Part shown: in pieces, positions 36,945 to 50,506 of the stretch
How positions within the stretch are numbered: the first letter of the stretch is position 1
Layout of the letters: each line of letters begins with the position of its first letter
NCBI GenBank assembly: GCA_947184155.2
Contig: CAMXCT020000388.1
Span: 194,273-258,272 of the forward strand
From: Cladocopium goreaui
Taxonomy: Eukaryota; Sar; Dinophyceae; Suessiales; Symbiodiniaceae
DNA length: 64,000 bases
Direction of reading: 5' to 3'
Notes under the pieces: model-generated
The model's database searches: none
What the model was told of the DNA's origin: nothing
What the model saw: only the letters and a program-made list of their open reading frames with translations
Position numbers and translations under genes: made by a program

Positions 36945-37265
36945 ACACTACACTACACTCCACTACACTGCAATTACAACTACAACTACACCTACACTAC
37001 ACTCCACTACACTCAATTACACTACACTACACTACCTTACACCACACTACACCCCACTACACTAAATTACACTACACTAGACGCGACATTACACTACACT
37101 ACACTAGACTCCACTACACTTCGCGACATTACTCTACACTACACTACCTTCCACTACACTTCAAGACATTACTCTACACTACACTCCATTACACCTACAT
37201 CTACAACTACACTCCACTACACTCCACTACATTACACACTACATTACACTACACTTCATTACAGG
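36945..37265. repeat. ACACT/ACTCC pentamer microsatellite
   Basis: CACTACACTACACTCCACTA-type runs, followed at 37285-37345 by (GATA)n/(GACAG)n. Confidence 0.9.
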
Positions 37266-37577
37266 GAATGACACTGCACCAAAGATAGACAGGTAGACAG
37301 CTAGACAGATAGATAGATAAATAGATAGATAGATAGACAGGTAGACAAGAGTGAGAAAGATCAACCTCCTTTCAGTCCAGCAGTGGCTTCGCTCTGCCAT
37401 CTCTGATTCACAACAACTAATCTCTCCTATAGGTTTCCTATTTTTAAAACTTCCCCCACCGCCTTGTGCGGTACTACTGGTACTTACATACTTATACTTA
37501 TACTTATACTTATACAGATTTCTCATCATTTATCAAACATATATGTAGACTAGAAAATGGACTTGGGTGTTTTACAG

Positions 37578-37867
37578 AATGCTTTGAGATTCCGCTGCAG
37601 TCTGAAAACTTGAGCAAGCAGAGGCGAACCTACTTTCTGCAGGAAAGTGAAGCAGAATGGCAGAGCTTTGGGGTTTGGGGTACTTGCTTTGCCATTGTTG
37701 CTGCCTGCCTGATACACCTTTTCTCACCAATCTCTATTTGGCTGGCGGGCAAAAAGCGCATTCCTGGTCTGCAACTAGCAGGCGCAGCACAGTTGCAACA
37801 GCAAAAACTGATAGATAATCTCAATTTCTCAAAGATTTGGGATCAAATTGGTAGATATTGGCTTTAG
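37578..37867 (+). CDS. Possible exon of an unrecognised membrane protein
   Basis: Ninety-six codons after gttttacag, ending in TAG. There is one hydrophobic stretch suited to a membrane helix (TCFAIVAACLIHLFSPISIW), preceded by a charged segment and followed by a Gln-rich one. It sits between microsatellites and a region repeated in inverse at 29.4 kb. The acceptor is AG|A, unlike the kinase gene, so confidence is modest. Confidence 0.3.
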
Positions 37868-38072
37868 GAAAGGGTGGCTGTATCTAGTGCCAAATATCAA
37901 TATCACTTTTCAGCGCTGGATTTTGTCTATTTCCTTTTCTTTTCCTCTATTTCCTTTTTGAATCCTTTCTCTGGGTCAATTCCCCCTGACCCACGAAAGT
38001 TAATACCGCCGGCCTCAGTCTCATCAGCCTCGGCTCTTGATCGCCTGCTCCTTTGCGCATCATCTGGTGTAG

Positions 38073-38460
38073 CTATGTTTTACATTTCAGGCAGTCCGGC
38101 ACTTGCTGTTTCTGGCTTGGCCCTCTTTGGGTCTGGCTGTTCAATTTCAGCCGTTTCTCCTTCATCATACACGACCATCTTGCTTTCGTTACTGCCGCTT
38201 GCAGTTCCTTTTGGTTCCTTCCGATTTTCTCTTTCGCCCTCCTGGGTTTCTTGACCATGGGCGCTGGAATTTCAATTGCCAATGGTTGGGTTTCTTTTAA
38301 TTTTTCCTTGAATTCGTAAACCTCTTCACATGCCAGTTTTGGTGCTGAAACGAAAGCCTTTCTGGACACAACTGCGACAGGCTTGCTTTTGGTTCTTCCC
38401 AAACTGGGTTCCACGGTGCTACCCCCTCTTTGGTGCTGACTTTTCGCGAGCTGTTCTAGG
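38073..38460 (-). CDS. Unrecognised Lys/Glu-rich coding-like frame
   Basis: A long open frame (KLACEEVYEFKEKLKETQPL and onward) with charged, disordered composition. A second frame directly downstream (38045 down to 37939) reads RSRAEADETEAGGINFRGSGG and may continue it. A copy of the GINFRGSGG-coding piece lies inverted at 29.36-29.40 kb. No family recognised. Confidence 0.35.
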
Positions 38461-38759
38461 AAACTTTGCCATCGCTGTTTCTCCCAACGGAATCAGTTCG
38501 CCTGCGCACCCGGCACTTGAGATTATTCGATATGGAGTTGTTCTGTTTTTGTTGACATGGAATTTTGCCAAAACGATGCTGAGTGTTTGTCCACCCAAGG
38601 AGTTCATACTTCCCATATTTTTCCACCTATAGCACAAATTGTATAGTTTCAAGTGACCATGTGGGGTACTCCCTAATTTCATGGATTTCAGGTATCGCTC
38701 TGGGTATCGAGGGGTGTCGCTTCGGGCATCGCTACGGGGACCAGAAAATGTGTGATCTC

Positions 38760-40185
38760 AGGGGGTATGTTTCAAGTGACACAAGATTCTGACAAACTCC
38801 ATGTTGCAATTCTACTCCTGGACAGTGGCTTTGGAGAAGCGTCCGTGACCGCACAAGGATGTTTTTTCAACATATCTCAGCACGGTCACTATCTGAATCA
38901 ACATCATCACCATCACCATCATCATCAGCATCATCACCATCATCAAGCTCATGATGCGTTATGAATTAGTTTCTTGCATACCTTATTATAGATCAACATT
39001 GTTTAATGTAACTATCTCATTAATATATACTTGACGTCAGGCCATCTTGCAACTACCCCGGAAGACCAGCCCACTGCGACTGCTCCAGTGTCGCACTCTG
39101 ACATCAAAAGATTGGAAAGTCATGCGCCCAACAGGAAGGTTCAATCATAAACAAAGTCTGAAAAAAGGTATCGCTACACAAGGCCCCCTATCGCTACACA
39201 CAGTAAATCACATGTTTTGAGTAGTGATGGCGAATCGTAATTGAAGCCTTTCATGGCGTCTTTTGATCATTGCACATATAAAGGAACCGTGGGACTTTGT
39301 TTCTTCGCGTTTTTGCTTTTGCAGAGCGCTTCCACCTTCCACTCTTCGGTTGTTGATTAGTTCCTTCTTTCCTTCCTGCAGAGTACTATTTTTTGATTCT
39401 GAGACTATATTCTTTTGATTGCGAGAATCATTTTTTTGATTGCATTTTTTGTGGATATACATGCCCGTGATGTGCGTGACGGTCGCCGCGATGGAAAATC
39501 AGTTTCGCCGAGCCGGTTCGAACGCAAGAGTTGCCGTGCTGGTTGCTGGTTCAACCTCTGTTATGCTGTTGCCTTCACCCAGAAGCATGCGGACAACGCC
39601 TTTGGAGAAATAACATAAGCAGATTAGCAGATATGAGCAGCGTCACAATGCTCTAAGCAGTTTGTATTGAAATCGAACCATTCGAACCGTTGGGATGTTT
39701 GAATCCGGCAGGCGCAAGGACTCCCGATACGACTTTTCACGAGCTGATACGGCTTGAACCATCTTGAACCCTTATCAACAGAAGTAGAAACAGCAAATTT
39801 TCATGAAGCATCATCTATCATCATCATATATCATCATCAACCACCAACCACAGGACGTTGGGTAGACTTGCGCAATTGCCTCCAGAGACACTAGACTACA
39901 TGTTTCCATATTTTTCATTGTTTTTCCTAAACGCACCTGTTCGTGTCGCTTTTGGGCGCATATAAGCTGCAGTGCAGTATGTAACTTGAGGCCGGGGGTG
40001 GATGACGAAAGCTAGCGGGGTAGGAGAAAGAAGGAAGGGAAGAGGTGAGTTGCGGAGGGACTGTCATCATCGTGTCGCGGCATTGTTCGTCCCAACGAGG
40101 ATGCAACAATGATATATGATATATGATATATGATATATGATATATAACAATGATATATATGGGAAAGGGGGCAGGGGGGGGGCCT
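38760..40185. other. No gene recognised
   Basis: Contains a (CAT)n run at 38900-38950 and short open frames on both strands without supporting features. Confidence 0.5.
40095..40160. repeat. GATATAT tandem repeat
   Basis: (GATATAT)4-5 followed by variants. Confidence 0.9.
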
Positions 40186-40189
40186 TACG

Positions 40190-40276
40190 CGTGAAAAATC
40201 ACGTGATGTCCTTGGGGAGCCCCGGAATACTTGCTAAAGCAAGAAGACTCTAGCGAGCTGACGCTAGCTTTCGTGA
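40190..40276. repeat. Twin stem-loop element, copy 2
   Basis: CGTGAAAAATCACGTGATGT, a CTTGCTAAAGCAAG hairpin, a TAGCGAGCTGACGCTAGCT stem, then TTCGTGA. Confidence 0.8.
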
Positions 40277-40327
40277 TAATGCCAATAATTGCCAATAATG
40301 ATAAATTGTAATTGAATAACGAATTGA

Positions 40328-40382
<55 letters not shown>

Positions 40383-40471
40383 CGAGGACGATGGCGAGGA
40401 CGATGATGATGACGATGATGATGACGATGATGATGATGATGATGATGGATGATGATGATAGTGGTGGTGGC

Positions 40472-40544
<73 letters not shown>

Positions 40545-40635
40545 ATGATTATGATGATGATGATGATGATGACGATGACGAGGACGATGGCGAGGACGAT
40601 GACGATGATGATGACGATGACGATGACGATGAGGC

Positions 40636-40666
<31 letters not shown>

Positions 40667-40675
40667 GGTGGTGGG
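40328..40675. repeat. (GAT)n array flanked by twin stem-loop elements
   Basis: About 350 bp of GAT with GAC/GAG interruptions. Asp, Met or Ile frames here are artefacts. Confidence 0.95.
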
Positions 40676-40691
40676 GGGGCCCCCCCTTTCA

Positions 40692-40780
40692 CGTGAAAAA
40701 TCACGTGATGTCCTTGAGCAGCCCCCCCCAATACTTGCTAAAGCAAGAAGACTCCAGCTAGCTGACGCTAGCTTTCGTGA
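40692..40780. repeat. Twin stem-loop element, copy 3
   Basis: Same as copy 2 with few changes (AGCTAGCTGACGCTAGCT stem). Copies 2 and 3 flank the GAT array as direct repeats. Confidence 0.8.
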
Positions 40781-41035
40781 CTTGGTCCCTCTTGATTTTC
40801 GTCGTCTTTGATTCCTGTCATTAGTTAGCAAACTGCGTTGTTTGTACCTGCTCTCTTCACGGTGTGGGACGGTTGGTTTATTTCCTGTTTCGTCCGATCC
40901 GAGTCGATTTTTGGAACGTCTCATCTTGTCGCTTGTGTGTTCTCCTCACGATGTTTTGCCATGAAAGGGGAAACTGTTCCCGGCAAAGACAGTTAATGTG
41001 TGGTGCTTTGAGTTGTGCTGTGTGTTTGCAGTTGA

Positions 41036-41372
41036 AGCTAGGCAAACGCTTTGGGTGCTTATAATGCAAACCTCGGGGCACAGCGTGAAAGCAAATTTCT
41101 GGTTTCCTGAAGTGGCATTTGACGGCACTTCCATCGGCGACACTTCCAGGTTCGGCCGTTGCAGCTGCGGTTGCAACGATGACAAGAGATTGGACACAAT
41201 AACGCGCAACACCCAGTGCAGTTGCTTTGGGTGTCATATTGACTTGTCAAAGTGCAAGAGAAGAACGCAAGATTTTTCGTCTCAGGATACACATCCACAA
41301 AAAAATAGGTGGTGCTACGTGACCCCACCGTCGCCTGAACATCTCTATGGTCCAATGGGTCCAATAAGTTAG
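41036..41372 (+). CDS. Unrecognised Cys-rich ORF
   Basis: The frame follows gtgtttgcag and runs to TAG. It contains two closely spaced Cys clusters (RCSCGCNDD and CSCFGCHIDLSKC), which could bind metal. It begins about 250 bp after a copy of the twin stem-loop element. The reverse strand is also open over this stretch, so strand choice rests on Cys pattern and third-position composition. Confidence 0.32.
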
Positions 41373-41399
41373 TAGAACATGGTATAACGGTATAAGATT

Positions 41400-44300
41400 T
41401 TTCTAAACGGGACACCGTATGATACCGTATGTATGACACCGTTGCATTGCACGTTTGAAGTCTTGCGTGCACAGACTGCGCGCCATTGTGAGGCAGTTCG
41501 TGCGTCCGCTTTGCAAGCCTTCGCTGAAAGTCAAGCTTAGTTAGCTTAGTGATTGGCAGTTCTACATTATGTTCTTGTAAGGGGAACCGCAAACATCCGC
41601 AAACTATACAGTAAAAAGATCAAACAAAATCAAAGGGTTCAAGGACAGATTGGTGGATCTTTACCAGTGCAACGTATGATGCTTGTACTTGCCGTTTCAC
41701 CTCGTCTTTTCCGTTGATGGATGTTGGTGGTGTTGCGCTGTTGTAATGCTACTGCTGTAATCATTGCCGCCCTTCTTTTCTTCATTCTACTGCATTTTTT
41801 TTCTCAGAATCAAGATCAGCGAAGATGCGCAGTCTCAAACACACACACACACTGCAAATATTAATCATAGTGAAATAGTCTAGATTAAAAAACAAAACTG
41901 CATTGTCTCAGTAAATAAACATGGATGATACATAAATGCCTGCAAGATCCTGCAAGACTGAAGTAGAAATGATGCACCTGTCAGAGGGCTGAAACACTCT
42001 TTTCCCCGTTGACCGACTTCGAGTCGCTAGGAGAGCGATTTGGACGGGGTGAAATCGGCACACATCTATCAGGCTCCATCCAGCCGTTTCTATGGCATGC
42101 TCCACTTTCAGGGAAATCTGTAGGGGATGAGCACCTTTTGCCTCATCATATCTTTGTATTGCAACCTGTATAGAATTCTGCGCAAACTGACTTGTTTTGA
42201 ACACTAACATAAGCCAACGAAGAAGTTGATGATTGGATTCTTGCTAGACCATCTAAAACCACGGAATTGATTTGATTGGAAATCAATATTCGAACAAATA
42301 GGATGACATGCAAAACTTTAATTTCCATCTCACTGGCTCTTCAAAAATAAGTATATTTAGCGATATATTATAAGATCTACAAGGAAAAACCTTTACCCAT
42401 CTGGGAGTCTCTGAAGAAATCAACCTGATTCAAGTACTCATGAGTCGATCAATTCCTTCCTAGGCGTGGACCAAACATGGCCAAACTGCTTTGATTTCGT
42501 CACCATTCTTGAAGCAGGACTTCTAAATGACACAATCTAGCAGAATCCACCAAGCTGAACCAATTCAACAGGATACGCCGGATTGTCAACATCCAATACG
42601 TCAACGAACATCAAAGTATGCTCAAAAGACTTCAGGTAGCAGTAATCATGTGAGTCCATTGTCTTCCCTTGAAGAGATGTGACATCAAAGTGTCTATCAA
42701 ATTATTCAGTCAAAGATAATCAAAGAGTGAATTCTGAAGCCTGAGCCTGTGCAAGACGAATTGCGTCAGCCAAAAGACCTTCGGTCGAAGCTGCCCGCGT
42801 CTTGAATTTAAGATATTACACAATATCCGGAAGTCACATCTCTGCCGCCAGTTGTGCAAAACCAAACCTCAGCGGGAGGCTTTCAATGGAGATCAATGGA
42901 GTTTGTCTTGTCTGCACCTTGACTCGGCTAGCTGCCGGGGTCAAGCAGCCAAGTGATTGGGCCAAGTGTCGTTTCTATGCGGTATGGCGGCTATGGCGGG
43001 TATGGCAGGTATGGTGCAGAAACTCCAAACTCCCCAAGGCCACCACGGGGGTTTTGTCACACCGCAGGCGTCTGAGCAAGTTATGGGAGTGGTCAAGCTG
43101 GGTTGAGGGTGGCAAATGGTGGCACGAGCTATCAGTCAAAACATTTTTTGGCTCCGCTACCTTGGTGATCTTGGTGAACGTCCAGAGCGTGAACAAGTTA
43201 GAGTCGTGTTTTATTTGGGCCCACACCAACATTACGAGTACCAACATCATAGATCAGTCAACGTCATAATGAACAAATCTTCAAAACGGCAAAGTGGTCG
43301 GTGGATGTCGGTGGATGTCGGTGGATGTTGGTTTCAATCTAGCTATGCCCAAGAAGTAGCCCTATTATTGAGGTCATCGCACAACATCTTTGAAACCAAC
43401 AGGCAATTCTTTCGGAAAAAAAAAACAGACACCTGGCCTAACGTTTCTTCCCTAGCGCCATCTTCGCGCCAAAGGGAGAGACATACCTGGCATGTGCCAG
43501 CTTTCAGGCGAACTTCAACCCCCAAGCCACAGCGAGACTGGACCCCTTTTCGAAGACAATACCAGCTTGTTAGGAGAGCTTCATTTTCTCCGCTATGGGC
43601 CATGGCGTGGCCATGGCTGCAAGACTTGGGGTCATCAATATATATCAATGCAGTATCTCAAAATATCTCAAGGATGTTTTGACATGGCTTGCGATTCTTT
43701 GTATGAAGTATGCCAGTGCTGTACCTTGTGTTACCACAGTGAAATTGAACCCCCATGAACCCCCTGCGCATGCATCGCAGGACGTGACAGCGCCTCCGCT
43801 GTGAATTGGGCGCCCAGGTAGAATTCATCTTGTCTGTGGCTGGTCCGGGCCTGGGTGTCCAAAAACCGGGCAACTGCAAAGGGAGCAGCGCTCATCAGAA
43901 ACATCATAAAGGTGGATCGAAAGAAGAATAGTCTTGCAATGATTTCCAATGGCAACAATTTCCAATGGCTCTGACACAGCGGACAACCAAGGACGTGCAA
44001 AAAAACGGTAAAGCATATGAGCAAACCTTGCACCATCTTGCACTACTTTTTTGGTCGTCGGATTCCAGCGGTAGCCACCGAACATGCAAGAGACTGCAGG
44101 CTAAGGCATAAACCCAGTGCTCACCTCAGTTTAGTACAACGCTAAATACACTAGAGACAACATCGAGAATACACTGTGGAAGCCAATACTGTGATAGAGT
44201 ATACATGTAAACATAGCCAGCAAACATCTTTCACCAGCAGCTTCTTTCCGACGTTGTGGATGATATCTCAAACTCTGAAATTCTCCCTGCCCCCTGCTGT

Positions 44301-45400
44301 TCAAGGTCACTTAAACCTTTTTTTTCACCGCCTTGAGCAGACACGGGGGTAGGGAACTGATTCCACTGGACCCACAATTGGAAAGTTCACAGTCCCATCA
44401 GTGGAATATGTTCCAAACACTCGACTAAAGTATGTCCAATCTCAGCCTGTTGTGGGAACTCCATGCTATTCCTCTCCAAATCATGCCGATTGCATTGGCA
44501 ACATCCCGAAAGAAACAGAACAATGGCTCCTCCTCCATCACCAACGATCATAATTTATCTAGAATCTCAAATAATCATAATCATATCATAATATATCATA
44601 ATCATATATCTCATGTCCAACTATGAAATTACAATCTATTACATACCAGTACCAAGAGTACCATCTGTTCCCACTCTGTTCCCAGCAACTGCCATGAACC
44701 TCTGCCGTATCTCGGCAAAGCACACCCGCGCCGTGCTCGCTGGTGGTCCAGCTGTGTGGGTTGGTTGAGGACATCTCCTTGGTGGACACTGGGATTTATG
44801 GATCTTCATCCATTGATAAATATGGATGAACATGGATAAATATAACACACATATATAATTATATATAATTATATATATATTATAGACATGTTTGTATGTA
44901 TGATTATGTATGGTATAATAAAGTGTAACAGGCTTTGATTCCCATCTTGGGTCCTCATATATTCTCCTTGCAGAACCTCATGATTCCCATCTTCATGATT
45001 CCCATCTTGAGGAGTCGTAAGATTGTGTATAAATTGTTGATAAACTCTCACAAAATGTCTTAAACAAGTTTAAACAATGCCCGGAACATCTCTGAACCAT
45101 TTGGCTCCAGGATCAACTGGACCAGGAAATCATGGTCAAAATAAGGCCGCTGCCGCAGAGGACATACTCATTTGCGTGTTTGTTCCTGCCACATCACGGA
45201 ACATCATGACATTTGATCACTATCAATAGACAATACAATACCTATTATATAAATTATATACAACTATTAACATAATTGAAGTTAATATCATTTTGATCAT
45301 TGGTATTCATTGGCAACATTTTGCTTCTCTGTGATCACACATGATCTTAGATGCACATTTAGACATCTTGTAGACTGGTTCGTGCCTCCGAAGTGACCTA
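41400..45400. other. No recognised gene; several weak minus-strand open frames
   Basis: Open frames at 43487-43624, 43735-43873 and 44647-44788 (minus) are protein-like, but their acceptors lack the G that follows AG in the kinase gene, so I do not call them. 43300-43330 has a GTCGGTGGAT triplicate. Confidence 0.4.
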
Positions 45401-45407
45401 AGGACAC

Positions 45408-45494
45408 CTGTGAACATCATGCTTTCCTGGACTGTCTTGAGATACCCCGGAGACTGCATTCGCTCCTCCAGTGCTGCGCACTGTCCCACTGAAC
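45408..45494 (-). CDS. Exon-like island, CAALEERMQSPGYLKTVQES
   Basis: Eighty-seven nt with acceptor AG|GTT and donor GT (gtgtcc). The sequence is protein-like. No family recognised. Confidence 0.35.
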
Positions 45495-45645
45495 CTTGGA
45501 GTCAGCACCATCCGAGAGCAAACTGGAATGACATGATCGTGAAACCATGTGACACATTCAGGTCCAATTTGATCCAGAAAAGTGTTTCAGGAACGGAGCA
45601 ATAACCAACTAGGCGCAGCGCTGCCTGGCATTATATCATCAGGTG

Positions 45646-45647
<2 letters not shown>

Positions 45648-45683
<36 letters not shown>
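45648..45683. repeat. (GAT)n microsatellite
   Basis: About 11 GAT units. Confidence 0.95.
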
Positions 45684-46369
45684 TGCCAGCAGGCAGGCAA
45701 TGGTACTAGTGTTTATACGTGTCTTTGGATAAGCGGGGTCTACAACGTATTACCGTAAGTGAACAAGTAATAAGTGAACTCCTGAGATTTCCTTGGCAGT
45801 TCAGGGCAGGGGACCGAGGAATTGACTTCAATCGAGGATTTCTGATGTGTGAGGCAACTTGTGACTGTAGTTCCAGACGTTGCAACTCTGACAAATAATT
45901 GAAGATCATTGGGCAAAGTGAGACCAGAATGATCCAAATGACCTTACACAGGAACCAATGGGCAAAGTGGGACGAAAATGAACCAACTGATTGGCCAAAA
46001 ACATGGTACCTTCATAGGTCGCTGACCCCTTGGAGGTCAGGACACCAAGCCCAGACTTCTCGCTGTGCCTCGGAAATTTCTGAGAAGGCAAGCATGAAGA
46101 GGTTGGGTATGGATGCACAAATACACATAAAATACATAGATAAAAATAGAATACACATATAGAATACAAATATAGATCAAATATAGATCAAATTTAGATA
46201 ATTACAATAGATGTAACATGATGCAACATGATGTATGTAACCAAATGGTGAGTCAGTGGGAAGCTTGAACTCCGACAGCAAGCCGGAAATCCACTGACTT
46301 CCAGGACCGTTCCTCCACTCTTTGGCGGCCCCATTGCTGTTGAAGTTCCAATGCCAGAGATTCTTTGCC

Positions 46370-49300
46370 GAAAGATCGATTCAGAGATATAGTTGCACAG
46401 TTCATCTTGGTTCATTTGGTCATGTCCCCATTCAGGTTCGTTCCAAGAATGGTCATTACACCAAAATGCCATCTACTAGATCATCATTTTCCCAGTCAAA
46501 ATGTGTGATAATGCATAACAATGGCTACAATTTTGATTTGTTTTGGACTATTTTGGAGTGTTATAATATATATATATATATGTATAATATATAATCTATA
46601 ATATATAATATATAATATATAACATATAACATTAATATATAATATAATATAGTATAATATAATATAATATAATATAAGCCATTTTCAAACACACCATGCC
46701 ACACCGTGTTCTTTAAAGGCTCCCCGGCGCTGGCGCCATGGAGCCATGGACCGTGGTGCCATGCCTGGCATCGCTGCTATCAACCCTGATGTTTGAATCG
46801 TTGGATTTTTGGATAGTTTATGGAAAATATATGGAATATGTATGTATATAATATGGAAATATATGGAATATTTATATTATATATATATATATCCCAAATA
46901 AAGAATCAATAATCCAAGTCATCATTGGAACTGAACATCAAGTCGGTCCTAATATCTGTAATATCTGTCCCAGAATGAACAATCTAACTTGTGATATCTT
47001 GACATTATGAAGAGTTTGAGGATCACCTGGATCGAATAGGATGACCTGAGACTGGTAAATTCTTCCACTGGATCCATTCATAGCTCAGCGAATCATAGCG
47101 TATTGACCCTACTTTTAATTTGCACGTCACCCTAGGAACGTGTCAAAATTGAAGACCCTAGTGCAATACTTACTTGTACATGTTCGAAGATTTTGATTGT
47201 TTGTCTTGGAAGTTTAGGAAACCGTAGTTGTCATTCTTAACATTCTCAGATATCATAACCTATTGAGAGTGTCCAATTCCTGAGACTTGCTCGAAATTTT
47301 ATGAATTGTTGGCAATCTTCATCATTTCTGAGCAATTTCCGGGTACAGTTCCCAAAGTCAAATCCAGCTTCTTGTAGTTTCCACATATATCTACAGTAAT
47401 TACATATATATATATCATATTGCAATAAAACATCATTGGACAAGACAAGCTCCAACCCCAGCATTGTAGGCGGCCAGCTAAGACCCCGCACATGGGTTTT
47501 TGCAGCGAAGCCTATGGGAAGTCCATGGGAACTCCAAGCTGAGGGTCCCATGGGAAATCCATCTGGGGCTGTCCCTCTGGTCATCTCTGATCGATTGAAT
47601 CGATTCCTTCTAGCGATATCAGGATTTTTTTTGTTTTGATTTATGAAGATTCTGCGATTCTGCATGATGTCATGATGTCCAATTCCCTCGGTCAAATCCA
47701 TTTAACCATTAAAGGCCTCGTGGCTGTTTCAAACCAGATCCAAGATGATCTAAGTGCAGGACATTGGCCGCAGTTTTAAAGGTCGTTTTCATCTTGCTGT
47801 CACGCTTGCCCTTCAGACCACCAATTGGAGGAAGAACCTCCATCAGAATCATCAGACTCACGTTTCGTCAAACAACGGCTGAGTCGAAACACTCTTGAGA
47901 CGACTATTTGAGAACAGAATTCCCCAATCAAGATTATGCTTTTCTCAATGTTCCTGAAACGTCTCTTGGCCGAAGACTGCTACAAGCATCCACAGGCAAT
48001 CTATATCTATACCTTATATTATAGCTACTTACGATATATACATATATAATATAATATAATATCATATACAATTTATATATATAATCATATGTAATTACAC
48101 ATTATATATAATTATATATAAATATGTAATATACACCTATAGAATCTGACAACCTGGCAATGATCTGCGACCAAGGCACCATGCCATCATCATGTCCATC
48201 TTCCTCAACACCACCGGCCTGGTCGGGTTCACTGCTTAAATCACAAATTCTTCTTATTATCATTTTAGTTACATTATTACCATCATTACATATGATTATT
48301 ATCATCATCAGTGTTATTTTTTGCTATCATTATAATCCGTGTTATTGTCATTGTTATTGGTATTATTGCTCTTGTTATGGGTCGTATCGAGACATCATCT
48401 GATCCTGTTGAGGCCTTCCGACGTTCGTGTCTGATGCTTGGCAGAGCGCCACGAGACTCTTCCGGCCTTGGGAATATCAACAGCCCCTTCATTACACTTC
48501 ATTACTTCATTGGTTCTTTGGAACTTCCAAACATCTCCAAATATATGAAATTGCCTCTCGACCCATGGACTTTGATAGACTTTTATAGACTTTAAGGTAC
48601 AGTACTGTAGCACTGTAGATCTTGAACCAGGTTGTTTTCACCATTCTCCAACGTCATCAACGACACTTAGAATCAGTTAGATCTGAGGGCCACTCCCAGG
48701 GCTGCTGGTCCGACTCGGCCTGGCACGGAGTCATCAGGGATCGGTCGTTGATAGTCGTTGAGGCTATGGGATCCTGGGATGACCAGCTGTTTTTTTCCAT
48801 ATATGTCAAATATATCATTTAAATAAATAAATACAAATAATATAAAATAATATAATTTAAATATATACTGCATATATCAATTTCAATATATGGGGCTGTC
48901 TAAAAACCCCGATATCAATCAAATGGTGTTTCCACGCGTTATCGTTTTTTTTCCTCTTATCGTTTTTCCAAGTGGGATATCACCTTACAACCACCAGCTT
49001 CACATCTGTTTTTCGGGGAAAAGCTTGCATCTGCAAAGCTTGCTGCTTCGAACATGTCCCATAAACAATATATATAATGTATATGTATGAGCATCGTTAT
49101 CGTTTTTGTTTTTCCTCTTATCGTTTTCTCGAGTGAGAACTACATATAGCTAATGGGGGATCATGGCATACTAAACGAATAGGTGCCGGGTTATTGTACT
49201 CTCCCATATCATTTCTGTAATCTACTTGAACGATCTTTTAGAATTTCTAGAGATGTCAAGATGTCAAACCATCACAAAACATCACAAAACAATGTTACAT

Positions 49301-50500
49301 GATGTTACTTGTTCAATCTGAGATACGGCTGTAGAAAGGCCAATCATTCCACCCTGTGCTCCGGACTCGTGGGTTTGCTCCGGATTCTCGTGATCTGCAC
49401 TGACGCTGCTGGTTACACTGATGCCGGCCTGGTCAAACACTTTTTGTTTAAACCATGGACCAGCGATGACCAGCGATGACCCGCAACACCCAGCAGTACT
49501 TGATTAATCCAATTTACATCCTTTTACATCCTTTTACATCAGTTCTTGACAATGTTTCAGAAAACATCAGAAAACTGTTTCAGCACAGTACCAGGCGGAG
49601 CAAGGGATCACAGCAGTCTCCCACCTTGGCCATGGGATCGCGACCTGAGCAAACGCTCCATGAGTTGACCCGATGACTTCGCATGGCTTTCTGATTTTTG
49701 AGTAAAAACAAATGACAGGAGTGGAATTTCACGGAACTTCCAACAACATTTGTTTGATCCATGCAGCTACAATGCTACAACTTTCTCCAAACAAAAAAAA
49801 AAAACATTACAGTACACGGGAGATTATTGGAGTATATTGGAGTACATGATGCTGGCCTAGTTAGCACAACGCATCCTGACATCCTCAAATCATCTCAAAT
49901 CCAACGTGCTCGGAAAGATTCACCCCCAGACCTTCAATCTGACTTATGGGCCAGCATGAAATATCCTTGAGTTCAGGGCTGCGAGAACCATTGGTACTGC
50001 CAGCAGCAGAGCCAGATTGTAGCTGCGCCACCTGAAGGATCGATTTCACATCAGTAGAAATCCTCTGGAACTACCATCTCTCTCTACAATATAAGTCAAG
50101 CACACAACGCACACAAACACAGGCACTCTGATTCTTCTACATGGCGAGTAAACTCAACCACCCAGATCTGAATCTTGTCATGCGCCAAGTATATGATTTG
50201 TGCACGTAGCATCACGTATGTAGGCATGTCCTTTCATTTTAATTGCATGTCTTTCCATTTTGATGATCCAAGGTCTGGCATGTTTAATCCAATGTCTGTG
50301 AAACGCATACTAAACGCTAAAGGTACCGCCTTCACCTGAATGTTTTCTACAAGAAAACAGCTCTATTTTATACCACCGGTACCGTCTTCAACATCTGCCT
50401 GTAACACCTTCCAGTTGTGAAATAAAACAGTGAACAGTTTGGGCCGCTTTGGGTACATGCGAAGAAATGGCAAACCTCAGGTTGAAGCTGGTATCGATTT
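46370..50500. other. No gene recognised
   Basis: AT-rich tracts, a few open frames on either strand (for example 48673-48794 minus, 48388-48500 both strands), and no homology. Confidence 0.45.
46557..46680. repeat. (TA)n and ATAAT-rich tract
   Basis: TATATATAT, then repeated ATAATATAAT. Similar AT-rich tracts lie at 46835-46900, 48040-48130 and 44850-44885. Confidence 0.85.
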
Positions 50501-50506
50501 GTATCG

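Noticed and set aside
40250..40924. Long Ile/His/Ser or Asp/Met frames
   Set aside because: They are translations of the GAT microsatellite.
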